33,875 nt of DNA from an uncultured Granulosicoccaceae bacterium (GTDB lineage: Bacteria > Pseudomonadota > Gammaproteobacteria > Granulosicoccales > Granulosicoccaceae). Below, in pieces: positions 1 through 7,097 of this stretch. Position 1 is the first letter of the stretch, and every line of letters begins with the position of its first letter. The position numbers were made by a program, and so were the translations under genes. Below the pieces are notes generated by a model that saw only the letters and a list, made by a program, of their open reading frames with translations, was not told the origin of the DNA and did not search any database. The DNA lies in the NCBI GenBank assembly GCA_937927895.1, contig CALGKA010000116.1, positions 1-33,875 of the forward strand, in the 5' to 3' direction.

Positions 1-285
1 GATCATCATGATGAAGATGCTGAACATAAAGATGAACACGAAGATCACGACAAAGACGCTGAAGGTCATGATGATCACGAGGGTGAGGAAACTCACTCAT
101 CACTTTTGGCATCATTCAGCTTCGAATGTACCGATACTGCTGCACTGAGCTCTATCGATGTGTGGATTCTTGAGCAGTGGAGCGGCTTTGAGGAGCTAGA
201 TGTACAGATTATCGGGCCTGCTGGTCAAGCTCTGGTTGAACTTGCTCCCGGGAATACTGTCGTAGACCTGGCAGCGGTAAAATGA
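1..285 (+). CDS. DUF2796 (ZrgA-type) zinc-binding periplasmic protein, 3' part
   Basis: The open frame enters from the left edge and stops at TGA 283-285, leaving 94 residues. It begins in a dense His/Asp/Glu stretch (DHHDEDAEHKDEHEDHDKDA and onward), then continues as a compact domain with SSLLASFSFECTDTAALSSI and ends DLAAVK. A His-rich metal-binding linker followed by a domain with F-x-C is typical of DUF2796, the family of the Vibrio cholerae zinc-regulated protein ZrgA. An ABC ATPase, a permease and a DUF3299 protein follow, the usual company of this family, so a role in periplasmic zinc handling is likely. The signal peptide and N-terminus lie outside the window. The family call is fairly sure; metal specificity is inferred. 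Confidence 0.8.
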   Translation, partial: DHHDEDAEHKDEHEDHDKDAEGHDDHEGEETHSSLLASFSFECTDTAALSSIDVWILEQWSGFEELDVQIIGPAGQALVELAPGNTVVDLAAVK

Positions 286-316
286 TTCGGCCGTGCCATT
301 TTAAGTACCCAAGGTA

Positions 317-1054
317 ATGACCGAAACCACAGACAATATTGTGCAGTTGGATCAGCTTAGTTTTGCTTGGCCCGGTAGTAATGCCGCGGTACTGAGCATT
401 CCTGAGTTCACAATGAAGCGCTCTGAGCGGGTCTTTCTGAAAGGCCCGTCAGGCTCTGGCAAGACAACATTGCTTAGTATTATATCGGCGGTGCTTGCAC
501 CACAAGCGGGTACCGTTGTGGTTGATGGTGTATCACTTGGTACGCTTCGCAGCGGACAAAAAGATCAGTTTCGCGTTGATCGAATTGGTTTGGTTTTTCA
601 GCAGTTCAACTTACTGCCTTTTCTTTCAGTACGTGACAACATCACTTTGCCTTGCAGATTTTCAAAGCGCCGGCGTAACGCAGCATTGAAATCTGAGCTT
701 AAGCTAAATGATGAAGTTGATCGACTCTTGAGCGCTATGCATTTGAACCCTGCTGAAGTTCAAAATAAACGCGTCACCGAATTAAGTGTGGGTCAGCAGC
801 AACGTGTGGCTGTTGCAAGAGCGTTGATTGGGCGACCGGCGCTTGTCATTGCAGACGAGCCTACGTCGGCGCTTGATAGTGATACCCGTCAGGCGTTTAT
901 AGATTTGTTATTTGCAGAAGTTGATGCAGCTGGCAGTGCGTTGTTGTTTGTGAGTCACGACGCAACGCTTGCGAGTGCTTTTGATCGGCGTGTGGATTTG
1001 CGTGACCTTAATAAGGCTTCCGCAAGCCTTGAATTGCAGGCTGATAGCTTGTGA
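317..1054 (+). CDS. ABC transporter ATP-binding protein (LolD/MacB-type)
   Basis: This 245-residue cytoplasmic ATPase would power the permease encoded next. Walker A is GPSGSGKTT near residue 43, the Q-loop is VFQQFNLLPF, the signature is LSVGQQQRVAVARAL, Walker B with its glutamate is ALVIADEPTSALD, and the H-loop is FVSHD. All catalytic elements are intact. Length and motifs fit the LolD/MacB/FtsE group, which drives extracytoplasmic mechanotransmission or lipoprotein and metal-related export rather than classic import. It starts at ATG 317, 31 bases after the DUF2796 gene, with a weak AAGG just upstream. Its stop overlaps the permease start by four bases (GTGA), implying translational coupling. 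The neighbours suggest the zinc-regulated Zrg-type system; the substrate is not visible. Confidence 0.92.
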   Translation: MTETTDNIVQLDQLSFAWPGSNAAVLSIPEFTMKRSERVFLKGPSGSGKTTLLSIISAVLAPQAGTVVVDGVSLGTLRSGQKDQFRVDRIGLVFQQFNLLPFLSVRDNITLPCRFSKRRRNAALKSELKLNDEVDRLLSAMHLNPAEVQNKRVTELSVGQQQRVAVARALIGRPALVIADEPTSALDSDTRQAFIDLLFAEVDAAGSALLFVSHDATLASAFDRRVDLRDLNKASASLELQADSL

Positions 1055-2304
1055 TTAGTATTGCATGGAAAAGCATTTGTAATCGCTGGCCTACCGCTTT
1101 GTTAGCAGTCTTAGCGATCTCAATGAGCGTGGCCTTAATTTTAACCGTTGAAAAGGTCAGGCGGGATGCGCGTAACAGCTTTACGCAAACAGTGTCTGGT
1201 ACAGACTTAATTGTTGGTGCTCGCAGTGGTGCTGTGCAACTGCTGTTGTATTCGGTTTTCCGTATTGGCAATGCTACTAATAATGTTAGCTGGGAAAGTA
1301 TTGAGGAAATCCGCGAGCGACCTGCAGTTGATTGGTTAATACCAATCTCTTTGGGTGATTCTCACGCAGGTTTTCGCGTGCTCGGTACTACTGACGATTA
1401 CTTTACTTATTATCGGTATGGGAAAAAGCAGGCCTTGGAACTTGCTGAAGGGGCGATATTTTCAGATGTATTTGATGCGGTAATCGGCAGTCAGGTGGCA
1501 AAAGAACTAGGCTACGTTATTGGTCAGAAAATTGTTGTTGCCCATGGTACGGGGAACGCAGGGGTGGTAGAGCATGATAAACAACCTTTCAGTGTCAGTG
1601 GAATTTTGCGTCCGACTGGCACGCCGGTTGATCGTGCAATTCATGTGAGTCTTGCGGGTATTGAGGCGATGCACGTTGATTGGCAGAATGGGGCAAGTGT
1701 AAAGGGTGCCGGTACTGATGCCGATACTATACGTAAGATGGATCTTCAGCCTAAGGCTGTCACTGCGGCTTTAGTGGGCCTGACTTCCAGGGCAGCGGTT
1801 TTTCGTGAGCAGCGATCCATTAATACGTACCGCGAAGAACCATTGCTGGCGATAATGCCCGGCGTCGCACTTCAGGAGCTGTGGGGGCTTGTCACTGTTG
1901 CTGAGAAAGCACTCTTGATAGTCTCTATTTGTGTCGTGGTGGCGGGGTTGGTGAACCTTATTTCTGTGTTACTCGCCGGGCTTAATGAGCGTCGGCGTGA
2001 AATGGCTGTATTGAGATCTGCCGGTGCCAGGCCGATCCATGTTTTTTTATTACTGTGTATTGAATCTACATTTTTAACAGCCGGTGGAATACTAGCAGGC
2101 TTGGTTTTGCACTATGCTCTGGTGGCCGTTGGATCGGTCTATATGCAAAACAGATTTGGTATTGCTATAGAGTTAGCGCTACCTGACAGTACAGACTTAA
2201 AAATATTGATGGCGATCGCAATCGCTGGTGTGTTGGCTGGTACATTGCCCGCATTGCAAGCTTATCGAAATTCACTTTCAGATGGTCTTTCTCAACGACT
2301 TTAA
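1051..2304 (+). CDS. ABC transporter permease, FtsX/MacB family
   Basis: This 417-residue inner-membrane protein starts at GTG 1051 inside the stop of the ATPase gene. One N-terminal membrane helix (about residues 14-32, ALLAVLAISMSVALILTV) is followed by a large periplasmic domain (about 35-280). Three C-terminal helices follow, around 283-315, 330-360 and 382-405, with the cytoplasmic coupling segment GLNERRREMAVLRSAGA between the first two. This is the standard topology of the MacB/LolC/FtsX permease class, and ERRREMAVLRSAGA is its characteristic coupling motif. It should dimerise and pair with the upstream ATPase. The context (DUF2796 before, DUF3299 after) points to a zinc-related periplasmic function; that is inference. 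Confidence 0.9.
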   Translation: MISIAWKSICNRWPTALLAVLAISMSVALILTVEKVRRDARNSFTQTVSGTDLIVGARSGAVQLLLYSVFRIGNATNNVSWESIEEIRERPAVDWLIPISLGDSHAGFRVLGTTDDYFTYYRYGKKQALELAEGAIFSDVFDAVIGSQVAKELGYVIGQKIVVAHGTGNAGVVEHDKQPFSVSGILRPTGTPVDRAIHVSLAGIEAMHVDWQNGASVKGAGTDADTIRKMDLQPKAVTAALVGLTSRAAVFREQRSINTYREEPLLAIMPGVALQELWGLVTVAEKALLIVSICVVVAGLVNLISVLLAGLNERRREMAVLRSAGARPIHVFLLLCIESTFLTAGGILAGLVLHYALVAVGSVYMQNRFGIAIELALPDSTDLKILMAIAIAGVLAGTLPALQAYRNSLSDGLSQRL

Positions 2305-2334
2305 TCTGGGACTTAATAAGGGGAGTATTCGCGT

Positions 2335-2955
2335 ATGTTGTCCAGAAGAAATTTTATAGCGATTAGCTTTGTTGCGAGTATGTCTATAACGCCGTACGCG
2401 CAAGCTGCATGGTGGTCTTTTTTAGTGGAAGACGACAACACTGAAGTTGTAGAAGACAATGCTACTGAAATTCAGTGGAGTGATCTTATTCCCGATGACT
2501 TCGTGCAGCCGGAAAATCCGTATGAATCTATGACGGCCGAGGAAATAGACAAACTTATGGATGGTAGTGATGAATCAAGAGCCCGGATTGCAGAGATTGA
2601 TGCAACGCTTAGTTACGCGCCGGTGGTGCCGGATTTAGATGGTAAGCGTGTAAGAATACCGGCCTATATGACTCCTTTGGAATATGACGGCGGCACCCAG
2701 ATAAAAGAATTTTTACTGGTGCCTTATGTTGGTGCTTGTATCCATGTGCCACCACCACCTGCTAATCAGGTTGTGCATGTTGAATCTCCCAACCCGATAA
2801 AGTTTACGGGTATGAATGAGGCGGTGTGGGCCACGGGAATTATTCGCACAGATAAAACACAAACTGAACTGGCGGTCACAGGCTACAGCTTAGAGATTGA
2901 GCGCATTGAACCTTATGAGGCACGCAGAAAAAAAAGAACGCTATCGCCTGATTGA
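2335..2955 (+). CDS. DUF3299 family exported protein
   Basis: This protein has 206 residues. An N-terminal signal peptide (MLSRRNFIAISFVASMSITP, likely cleaved after YAQA) has an SRRNF motif that could be read as twin-arginine. After an acidic linker, the DUF3299 core spans about residues 105-190: DGKRVRIPAYMTPLEYDG, then the hallmark VPYVGACIHVPPPPANQ, then a segment containing EAVWATGIIRT. The Cys and His in GACIHVPPPPANQ are the conserved candidates for metal or cofactor binding. GGGG lies about ten bases before ATG 2335. The gene follows the permease by 30 bases and is almost certainly cotranscribed. DUF3299 often accompanies DUF2796/ABC modules; its biochemical activity is not established. 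Confidence 0.87.
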   Translation: MLSRRNFIAISFVASMSITPYAQAAWWSFLVEDDNTEVVEDNATEIQWSDLIPDDFVQPENPYESMTAEEIDKLMDGSDESRARIAEIDATLSYAPVVPDLDGKRVRIPAYMTPLEYDGGTQIKEFLLVPYVGACIHVPPPPANQVVHVESPNPIKFTGMNEAVWATGIIRTDKTQTELAVTGYSLEIERIEPYEARRKKRTLSPD

Positions 2956-3144
2956 AAAGTAAAAACGCGCAATATTCAGGTGCCATGCACTTAGGCACCC
3001 GTAGGACGAGAGGCGCATCAATGGCCATAAACATAATGCTATTGGAGCTTACATGCCTCTGGTAAGATCATTCCTTGTTGACATCCAATGGCAGAGCGAA
3101 TAAAACTGGTGACTGATCGTTTCTGCGGGTGATGGAGTCAGCTA

Positions 3145-3825
3145 ATGTTTAGCTATTCAATAGTTCGGTATCTCAAGTTGTTGTGTTTAGTTTTCCTGAT
3201 AACGATGTTGTCTGCCTGTGCTACCGGGGTTGCAATAAAATCTGCAGACTCCATCAAGGATGACGGTAAATCTAATACGGTCGTACTTTCCTATGATATT
3301 ACTCTAGATGCGAGTGAAAAGTATTCAACCGTTCGTACAACCAAGTTGAATTTTAGGTGCAGAGATAGCGAAAGTTTTAACGTGGCGTGTTTTATTCTTA
3401 ATATTCCGTACACAGGTGTAGCCACTAAAGGTAACTACACTGCACACGAATTCAAGCAATCGGGCTCAGTAGTATTAAAGATGAAGTACGGTCAATATAT
3501 TATCGATAGTGTCAATCATGTTGTAGTTGTTGGTAAGACTCCAAGGCTTAACTGCTTTAGATCAAAGAAAACAGGAAAGCGTACCTGCACCACTAGAATG
3601 GTAGATGAACGTAACACTCATCGAGCAGAGCTACCAGAACCGATGACTTTTTCGGTTGCAGAAGGGGCCGGGTGTTACCTTGGTCATGTAGAGCTCAATA
3701 TGAATAACAATGCAATAGTTGATTATAATTTCCAAAATAATATTGCTATGACAGACGAGATAATTGCGACCCTAATAGAAGAATTAAGGGAGTCGGTGGT
3801 AAGCCACGTTACTGGGCCATGCTAA
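3145..3825 (+). CDS. Putative lipoprotein of unknown function
   Basis: The product has 226 residues with an N-terminal signal (LKLLCLVFLITM) and lipobox LSAC, giving a lipidated Cys25 followed by Ala-Thr, so outer-membrane sorting is expected. The mature part is polar and beta-rich, with several cysteines that could pair (FRCRDSESFNVACF, NCFRSKKTGKRTCTTR, GAGCYLG and the C-terminal GPC). No enzymatic motif is recognised. GGAG in GATGGAGTCAGCTAATG supports ATG 3145. It stands 189 bases after the DUF3299 gene, with a short non-T-tailed hairpin between, and 125 bases before the oxygenase gene, so it is probably its own unit. Confidence 0.75.
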   Translation: MFSYSIVRYLKLLCLVFLITMLSACATGVAIKSADSIKDDGKSNTVVLSYDITLDASEKYSTVRTTKLNFRCRDSESFNVACFILNIPYTGVATKGNYTAHEFKQSGSVVLKMKYGQYIIDSVNHVVVVGKTPRLNCFRSKKTGKRTCTTRMVDERNTHRAELPEPMTFSVAEGAGCYLGHVELNMNNNAIVDYNFQNNIAMTDEIIATLIEELRESVVSHVTGPC

Positions 3826-3887
3826 GTTAAGTCCCGGTAAAGTCGTTCACGTTTGCTTTATTTCTTGCAAAATCTGCTTTAAAACGC

Positions 3888-3916
3888 TTGTAAATATTTA
3901 TGTGTCATGACAAAAT
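3888..3916 (+). promoter_or_regulatory. Predicted sigma-70 promoter of the oxygenase gene with TGTCATGACA operator
   Basis: A -35-like TTGTAA (3888-3893) and -10-like CAAAAT (3911-3916) are 17 bases apart, about 35 bases before ATG 3951. The perfect 10-base palindrome TGTCATGACA (3903-3912) lies over the spacer and the first two bases of the -10. The same palindrome sits in the same place on the promoter at 20819-20846, which strengthens the reading. A factor bound here would block RNA polymerase. The promoter boxes are imperfect, so the call is a prediction. Confidence 0.5.
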
Positions 3917-3950
3917 ATCATGGGGAAAGAATTAAAGTTGCGGTAATAAT

Positions 3951-4718
3951 ATGGATTTTGATACTACACCTCTGACGGATACTAGTGCGTTAAGAGCGCA
4001 GCTTGAAGAGGCGCGCGTTGTTCACGTGCGTAGTTTGCTGCCATTAGAATCTATCGCTATTATTCGAACAGAGCTTGACAATTTGTTTCAGCGGTTTGAT
4101 TCACTACCGTCTAAATACATTACTAACGCCGATGGCAATAGCAGTAACCATATTCGTGAAATTGCTAAACTTGTAATCGTTAATCAGTTCTTTAGAGAAT
4201 CTGATGTTTATAAGCGTTGCTTTAACATGGCAAGCGTTCTGTTTGAGCGCGAGTGCTACTACGGGCACGATGAAGCTATTTATAAATCCCCCGGTAGCCA
4301 GCCGGTGCAATGGCATCAAGATCAGGCTTACTCCAAATACGATAAAGCCAAACAATGTTTGACGTTCTGGATCCCATTACAGCCTACTGATTCCAGTAAT
4401 GGTGGTATGGAGTACGTAACGGATCACCATGCAGGTTTGCTGGAACACAAGCCGTTGTCTGATGAATCTTTTATGGTTCAATTGTCGAACCCATTATTGG
4501 ACGGTGCAGCAAGGCTTCGCCCAAAAATGGCATTGGGAGATGTATGCATACATACGCCATTGTCTATCCATCGTAGTGTGCCCAACAACAGCAACGCCAC
4601 CCGTCGTGCGTGGGCAATTCAATTCAATAAGTACGGTAAATCTCGCTTTATTCGTTGGCAAAATATTCGCGCTCATATCAATCAAAAACTAAACGGTGAA
4701 TCCAATGACAGGCCGTAG
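3951..4718 (+). CDS. Phytanoyl-CoA dioxygenase (PhyH) family oxygenase
   Basis: This 255-residue protein is a predicted cytoplasmic, Fe(II)- and 2-oxoglutarate-dependent oxygenase. The iron-binding facial triad is visible: HxD in PVQWHQDQAYSKYD (about residues 123-125) and the distal His in GDVCIHTPLSIHRSVPNN, followed by an Arg (NATRRAWAIQF) suited to bind 2-oxoglutarate. Length and the WIPLQPTDSSNGGMEYV strand agree with PhyH hydroxylases acting on small metabolites. ATG 3951 has no strong ribosome binding site. The stop overlaps the following epimerase/aminotransferase gene, so the two are cotranscribed and probably act on one metabolite. The substrate cannot be read from sequence. Confidence 0.85.
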   Translation: MDFDTTPLTDTSALRAQLEEARVVHVRSLLPLESIAIIRTELDNLFQRFDSLPSKYITNADGNSSNHIREIAKLVIVNQFFRESDVYKRCFNMASVLFERECYYGHDEAIYKSPGSQPVQWHQDQAYSKYDKAKQCLTFWIPLQPTDSSNGGMEYVTDHHAGLLEHKPLSDESFMVQLSNPLLDGAARLRPKMALGDVCIHTPLSIHRSVPNNSNATRRAWAIQFNKYGKSRFIRWQNIRAHINQKLNGESNDRP

Positions 4719-6750
4719 TCGATCTATTCTGGTGACAGGTAGTTCGGGTTATGTTGGCGCTGTCGTAGTGCCGCTACTGCTTGAAGCGGGTTATAGCGTT
4801 ACTCGCAGTGATACAGGTTGGTTTAATGATGCTGTAACTGGTTCAGATTTTAGCTTGCTTGACAAAAAGCGGTTAGAGCACTTTGATATTGTTATCCATT
4901 TGGCAGGTGTATCTGACGATAAACTGTCTAATGCGTTTCCCGACGAGGCGTATAGGTCAAACCATACAGCTACTGCCGCTTTTGCTTCGCGTTGTAAGGC
5001 TGCGGGTGTTAAGCGTTTTATATTGGCTTCAAGTGCTGCGGTTTATGGCAACACCAGCGGTGCTGCTACGGAAGACCACAAGACTAATCCAGAGACACAT
5101 TACTCACGTAGCAAGCTTGCAGCTGAGCAGGCTCTGTTGGCTGATTGTTGTGAGAATTTTACTGCTGTGTGTTTGCGGTTTGGATCGGCGTATGGATTTA
5201 GCCCGTCGCCTCGCGAAGATCTAGTGTTAAATCGGTTAACACTTAATGCTATTGAACAAGGTGAAATACGTCTGGCTACAGATGGTCGTTGTTATCGACC
5301 GTTTTTACATATAAATGATATGGTGGCCGCTATTGCGCACGCAGCTACCAATAATAAAGTTGGCTTAACACATGGCATTTATAATGTGAGCCATCCACAA
5401 GGCAATTTACGAGTTGAGCAAGCGGTTATATTGCTTGCAAAAGCAACCGGAGCGACCGTGTTAGATGCTGTAGACAAGCCCGACCCACGTTGCTACCAGA
5501 TAGATTCCACGCGCTTTGTAGATACGGGTTTTGAATTTCAATGGCCGCTTGATAAGGGCCTTGCTTTGTTAAACAGTCAAATGCGATCTTATCAACCGAT
5601 AGCTCAGCCCGATAGGGTAGGGACTCTGGCTAAGCAGCTCTCAACTGACAAAGAGAACTCCGACCAGATTCCTTCGATAAGTCCTTCTCGGTTACCCGAG
5701 AATGCACAGGCATTCTATTTAAACGATATTAACCAAATAACGCAGCAATCACGTTATCGATTAGCGGGTGGATTCTGTACTGCAGCTTCCGAGCGTTTAA
5801 AAAAGGCTTATAGTGCCACCGCTGATCATGATGTATTAATGATGAGAAGCGGTACCGATGCTTTAGTACGAGCGTTGCAAGTGTTGGATCTTGGGGTTAA
5901 TAGTAAAATTGCAATGCCAGATCAATGTTTTCATGCAGTCGCTACAGCTGCGTTAACCATAGGTGCTACACCTGTATTTATTGATGTTCGTGCAGATGAT
6001 TTTAACCTTGACGCTGAAAAGCTCGCGCGAGCCTTTGAATCCGAATCAATTGATGCTGTCATAGCGGTTGATAATTACGGTACACCTGCTGACTGGGCAG
6101 CAATAGCTGCTGTGGCGCGCTCACACAAGGTACCTTTTATTATTGATGCATGTGAAAGCCTCGGGGCAAGCCGTGCAAACCAAAGCGCGCTTGATCATGC
6201 AGATATTGTCGTGCTTAGCTTTAGTTTTACGAAACCAATTCATGCGGCAGGTATGGGCGGTGCTCTTATAGCGAAACGCCATCTGACTGAGATAATAGAA
6301 ACGCGTCAATCAATGTTGTACCGACAAATTAGATTGCCGGAAATCAATGCCGCTTATTTGGTGCGTGCATGGGATCAATTGCAAGAAAATATCGATCACT
6401 TGAGGCGCATATACACGCACTATCAGCAGGCGGCTGAAATGAATAACTGCAGCGCGCAAAAAGAATACGGCATCAGTACGCGTATCCATGCACCTTTTCT
6501 GGTGCCAGTTGATTGGTCCGATGAACTTCGGGATCAACTGGTGACACAGCTTGGCAGCAAGGGTGTTATGGCGGCAACACAGTTTGCTTGTCAGGCGGAG
6601 TTACTTGAGCAGGGTGTGCCGTGCCCTGTTTCAGCGAATATCGCTACACGTGTGGTTACTTTGCCCAGCGGCGGTGGCTTGGCAATGGCTGATGCGGAGC
6701 GTGCGGCAGAAGTGTTTGCTATGGAAGTGGCGAGGATTAACGGTCGCTGA
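4705..6750 (+). CDS. Fused NAD-dependent epimerase/dehydratase and DegT-type PLP aminotransferase
   Basis: Two enzymes are joined in one chain. Numbering here is from GTG 4696; ATG 4705, three codons later, is the chosen start, giving 681 residues. The N-terminal half (about 8-300) is an extended SDR: nucleotide loop TGSSGYVG at 14-21 and catalytic Y136-x3-K140 in YSRSKLAAE. The C-terminal half (about 345-684) is a DegT/DnrJ/EryC1/StrS fold: SGTDALVRAL for phosphate binding, D484 in FIIDACESLGA for the PLP ring nitrogen, and the Schiff-base lysine K513 in SFSFTKPIHAAGMGG. A linker of about 45 residues separates them. The gene overlaps the PhyH gene by 14 bases from ATG 4705. Together they suggest building or tailoring an amino-modified sugar or similar compound. 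The fusion is unusual; the product is unknown. Confidence 0.85.
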   Translation: MTGRSRSILVTGSSGYVGAVVVPLLLEAGYSVTRSDTGWFNDAVTGSDFSLLDKKRLEHFDIVIHLAGVSDDKLSNAFPDEAYRSNHTATAAFASRCKAAGVKRFILASSAAVYGNTSGAATEDHKTNPETHYSRSKLAAEQALLADCCENFTAVCLRFGSAYGFSPSPREDLVLNRLTLNAIEQGEIRLATDGRCYRPFLHINDMVAAIAHAATNNKVGLTHGIYNVSHPQGNLRVEQAVILLAKATGATVLDAVDKPDPRCYQIDSTRFVDTGFEFQWPLDKGLALLNSQMRSYQPIAQPDRVGTLAKQLSTDKENSDQIPSISPSRLPENAQAFYLNDINQITQQSRYRLAGGFCTAASERLKKAYSATADHDVLMMRSGTDALVRALQVLDLGVNSKIAMPDQCFHAVATAALTIGATPVFIDVRADDFNLDAEKLARAFESESIDAVIAVDNYGTPADWAAIAAVARSHKVPFIIDACESLGASRANQSALDHADIVVLSFSFTKPIHAAGMGGALIAKRHLTEIIETRQSMLYRQIRLPEINAAYLVRAWDQLQENIDHLRRIYTHYQQAAEMNNCSAQKEYGISTRIHAPFLVPVDWSDELRDQLVTQLGSKGVMAATQFACQAELLEQGVPCPVSANIATRVVTLPSGGGLAMADAERAAEVFAMEVARINGR

Positions 6751-7097
6751 AGCGGGCTTGGAATAGAGGTTGTGCAGTTACGGTGCAGGGCTGAGAAAGT
6801 CGACCTTGGCGGATAAGCTGAAAAGCAGTGTGGTATTGCCCAGACCCGATAATGCGTCGAATCTCCCTAAATGGGCACTATAATGGTGGACAAGCACTCC
6901 GCTTTGCACGTGTTATGTGTTGCTGGAGAATGACGATAGGTTGATTTTTGCTACGTCCAAGTATGTATGCGATGATTTTACAGCGAGCCCGGATTAGGGT
7001 TTCTTGGTCGTGCTTTGAACTTTTTGGAGAATTCAATCCATGCTCATTTGGGCTATACTCCATCTCGGTAATCAAAAAAATAATATCGGAGGGTAAC
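6751..7097 (+). other. Intergenic region before the OmpA-family gene
   Basis: No coding region is supported in these 347 bases. A TATAAT occurs at 6879-6884 and a TATACT at 7054-7059, either of which could serve as a -10, but neither has a convincing -35 at the right distance. The region ends in the strong ribosome binding site GGAGGG at 7088-7093. The open frame that continues into the OmpA gene from 6948 is not taken as coding, because the signal peptide begins only at 7098. Confidence 0.5.

Noticed and set aside
2979..2999. Hairpin GGTGCC/GGCACC after the DUF3299 gene
   Set aside because: The stem is six bases and no T-tract follows, so it is too weak to call a terminator.
6856..6884. Promoter with TATAAT at 6879 before the OmpA gene
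   Set aside because: The -35 position reads GTCGAA, too poor a match to call.
6948..7097. Longer N-terminus for the OmpA-family gene (start at 6948)
   Set aside because: The extra 50 residues show no conserved features, and GGAGGG plus a signal peptide mark GTG 7098 as the real start.
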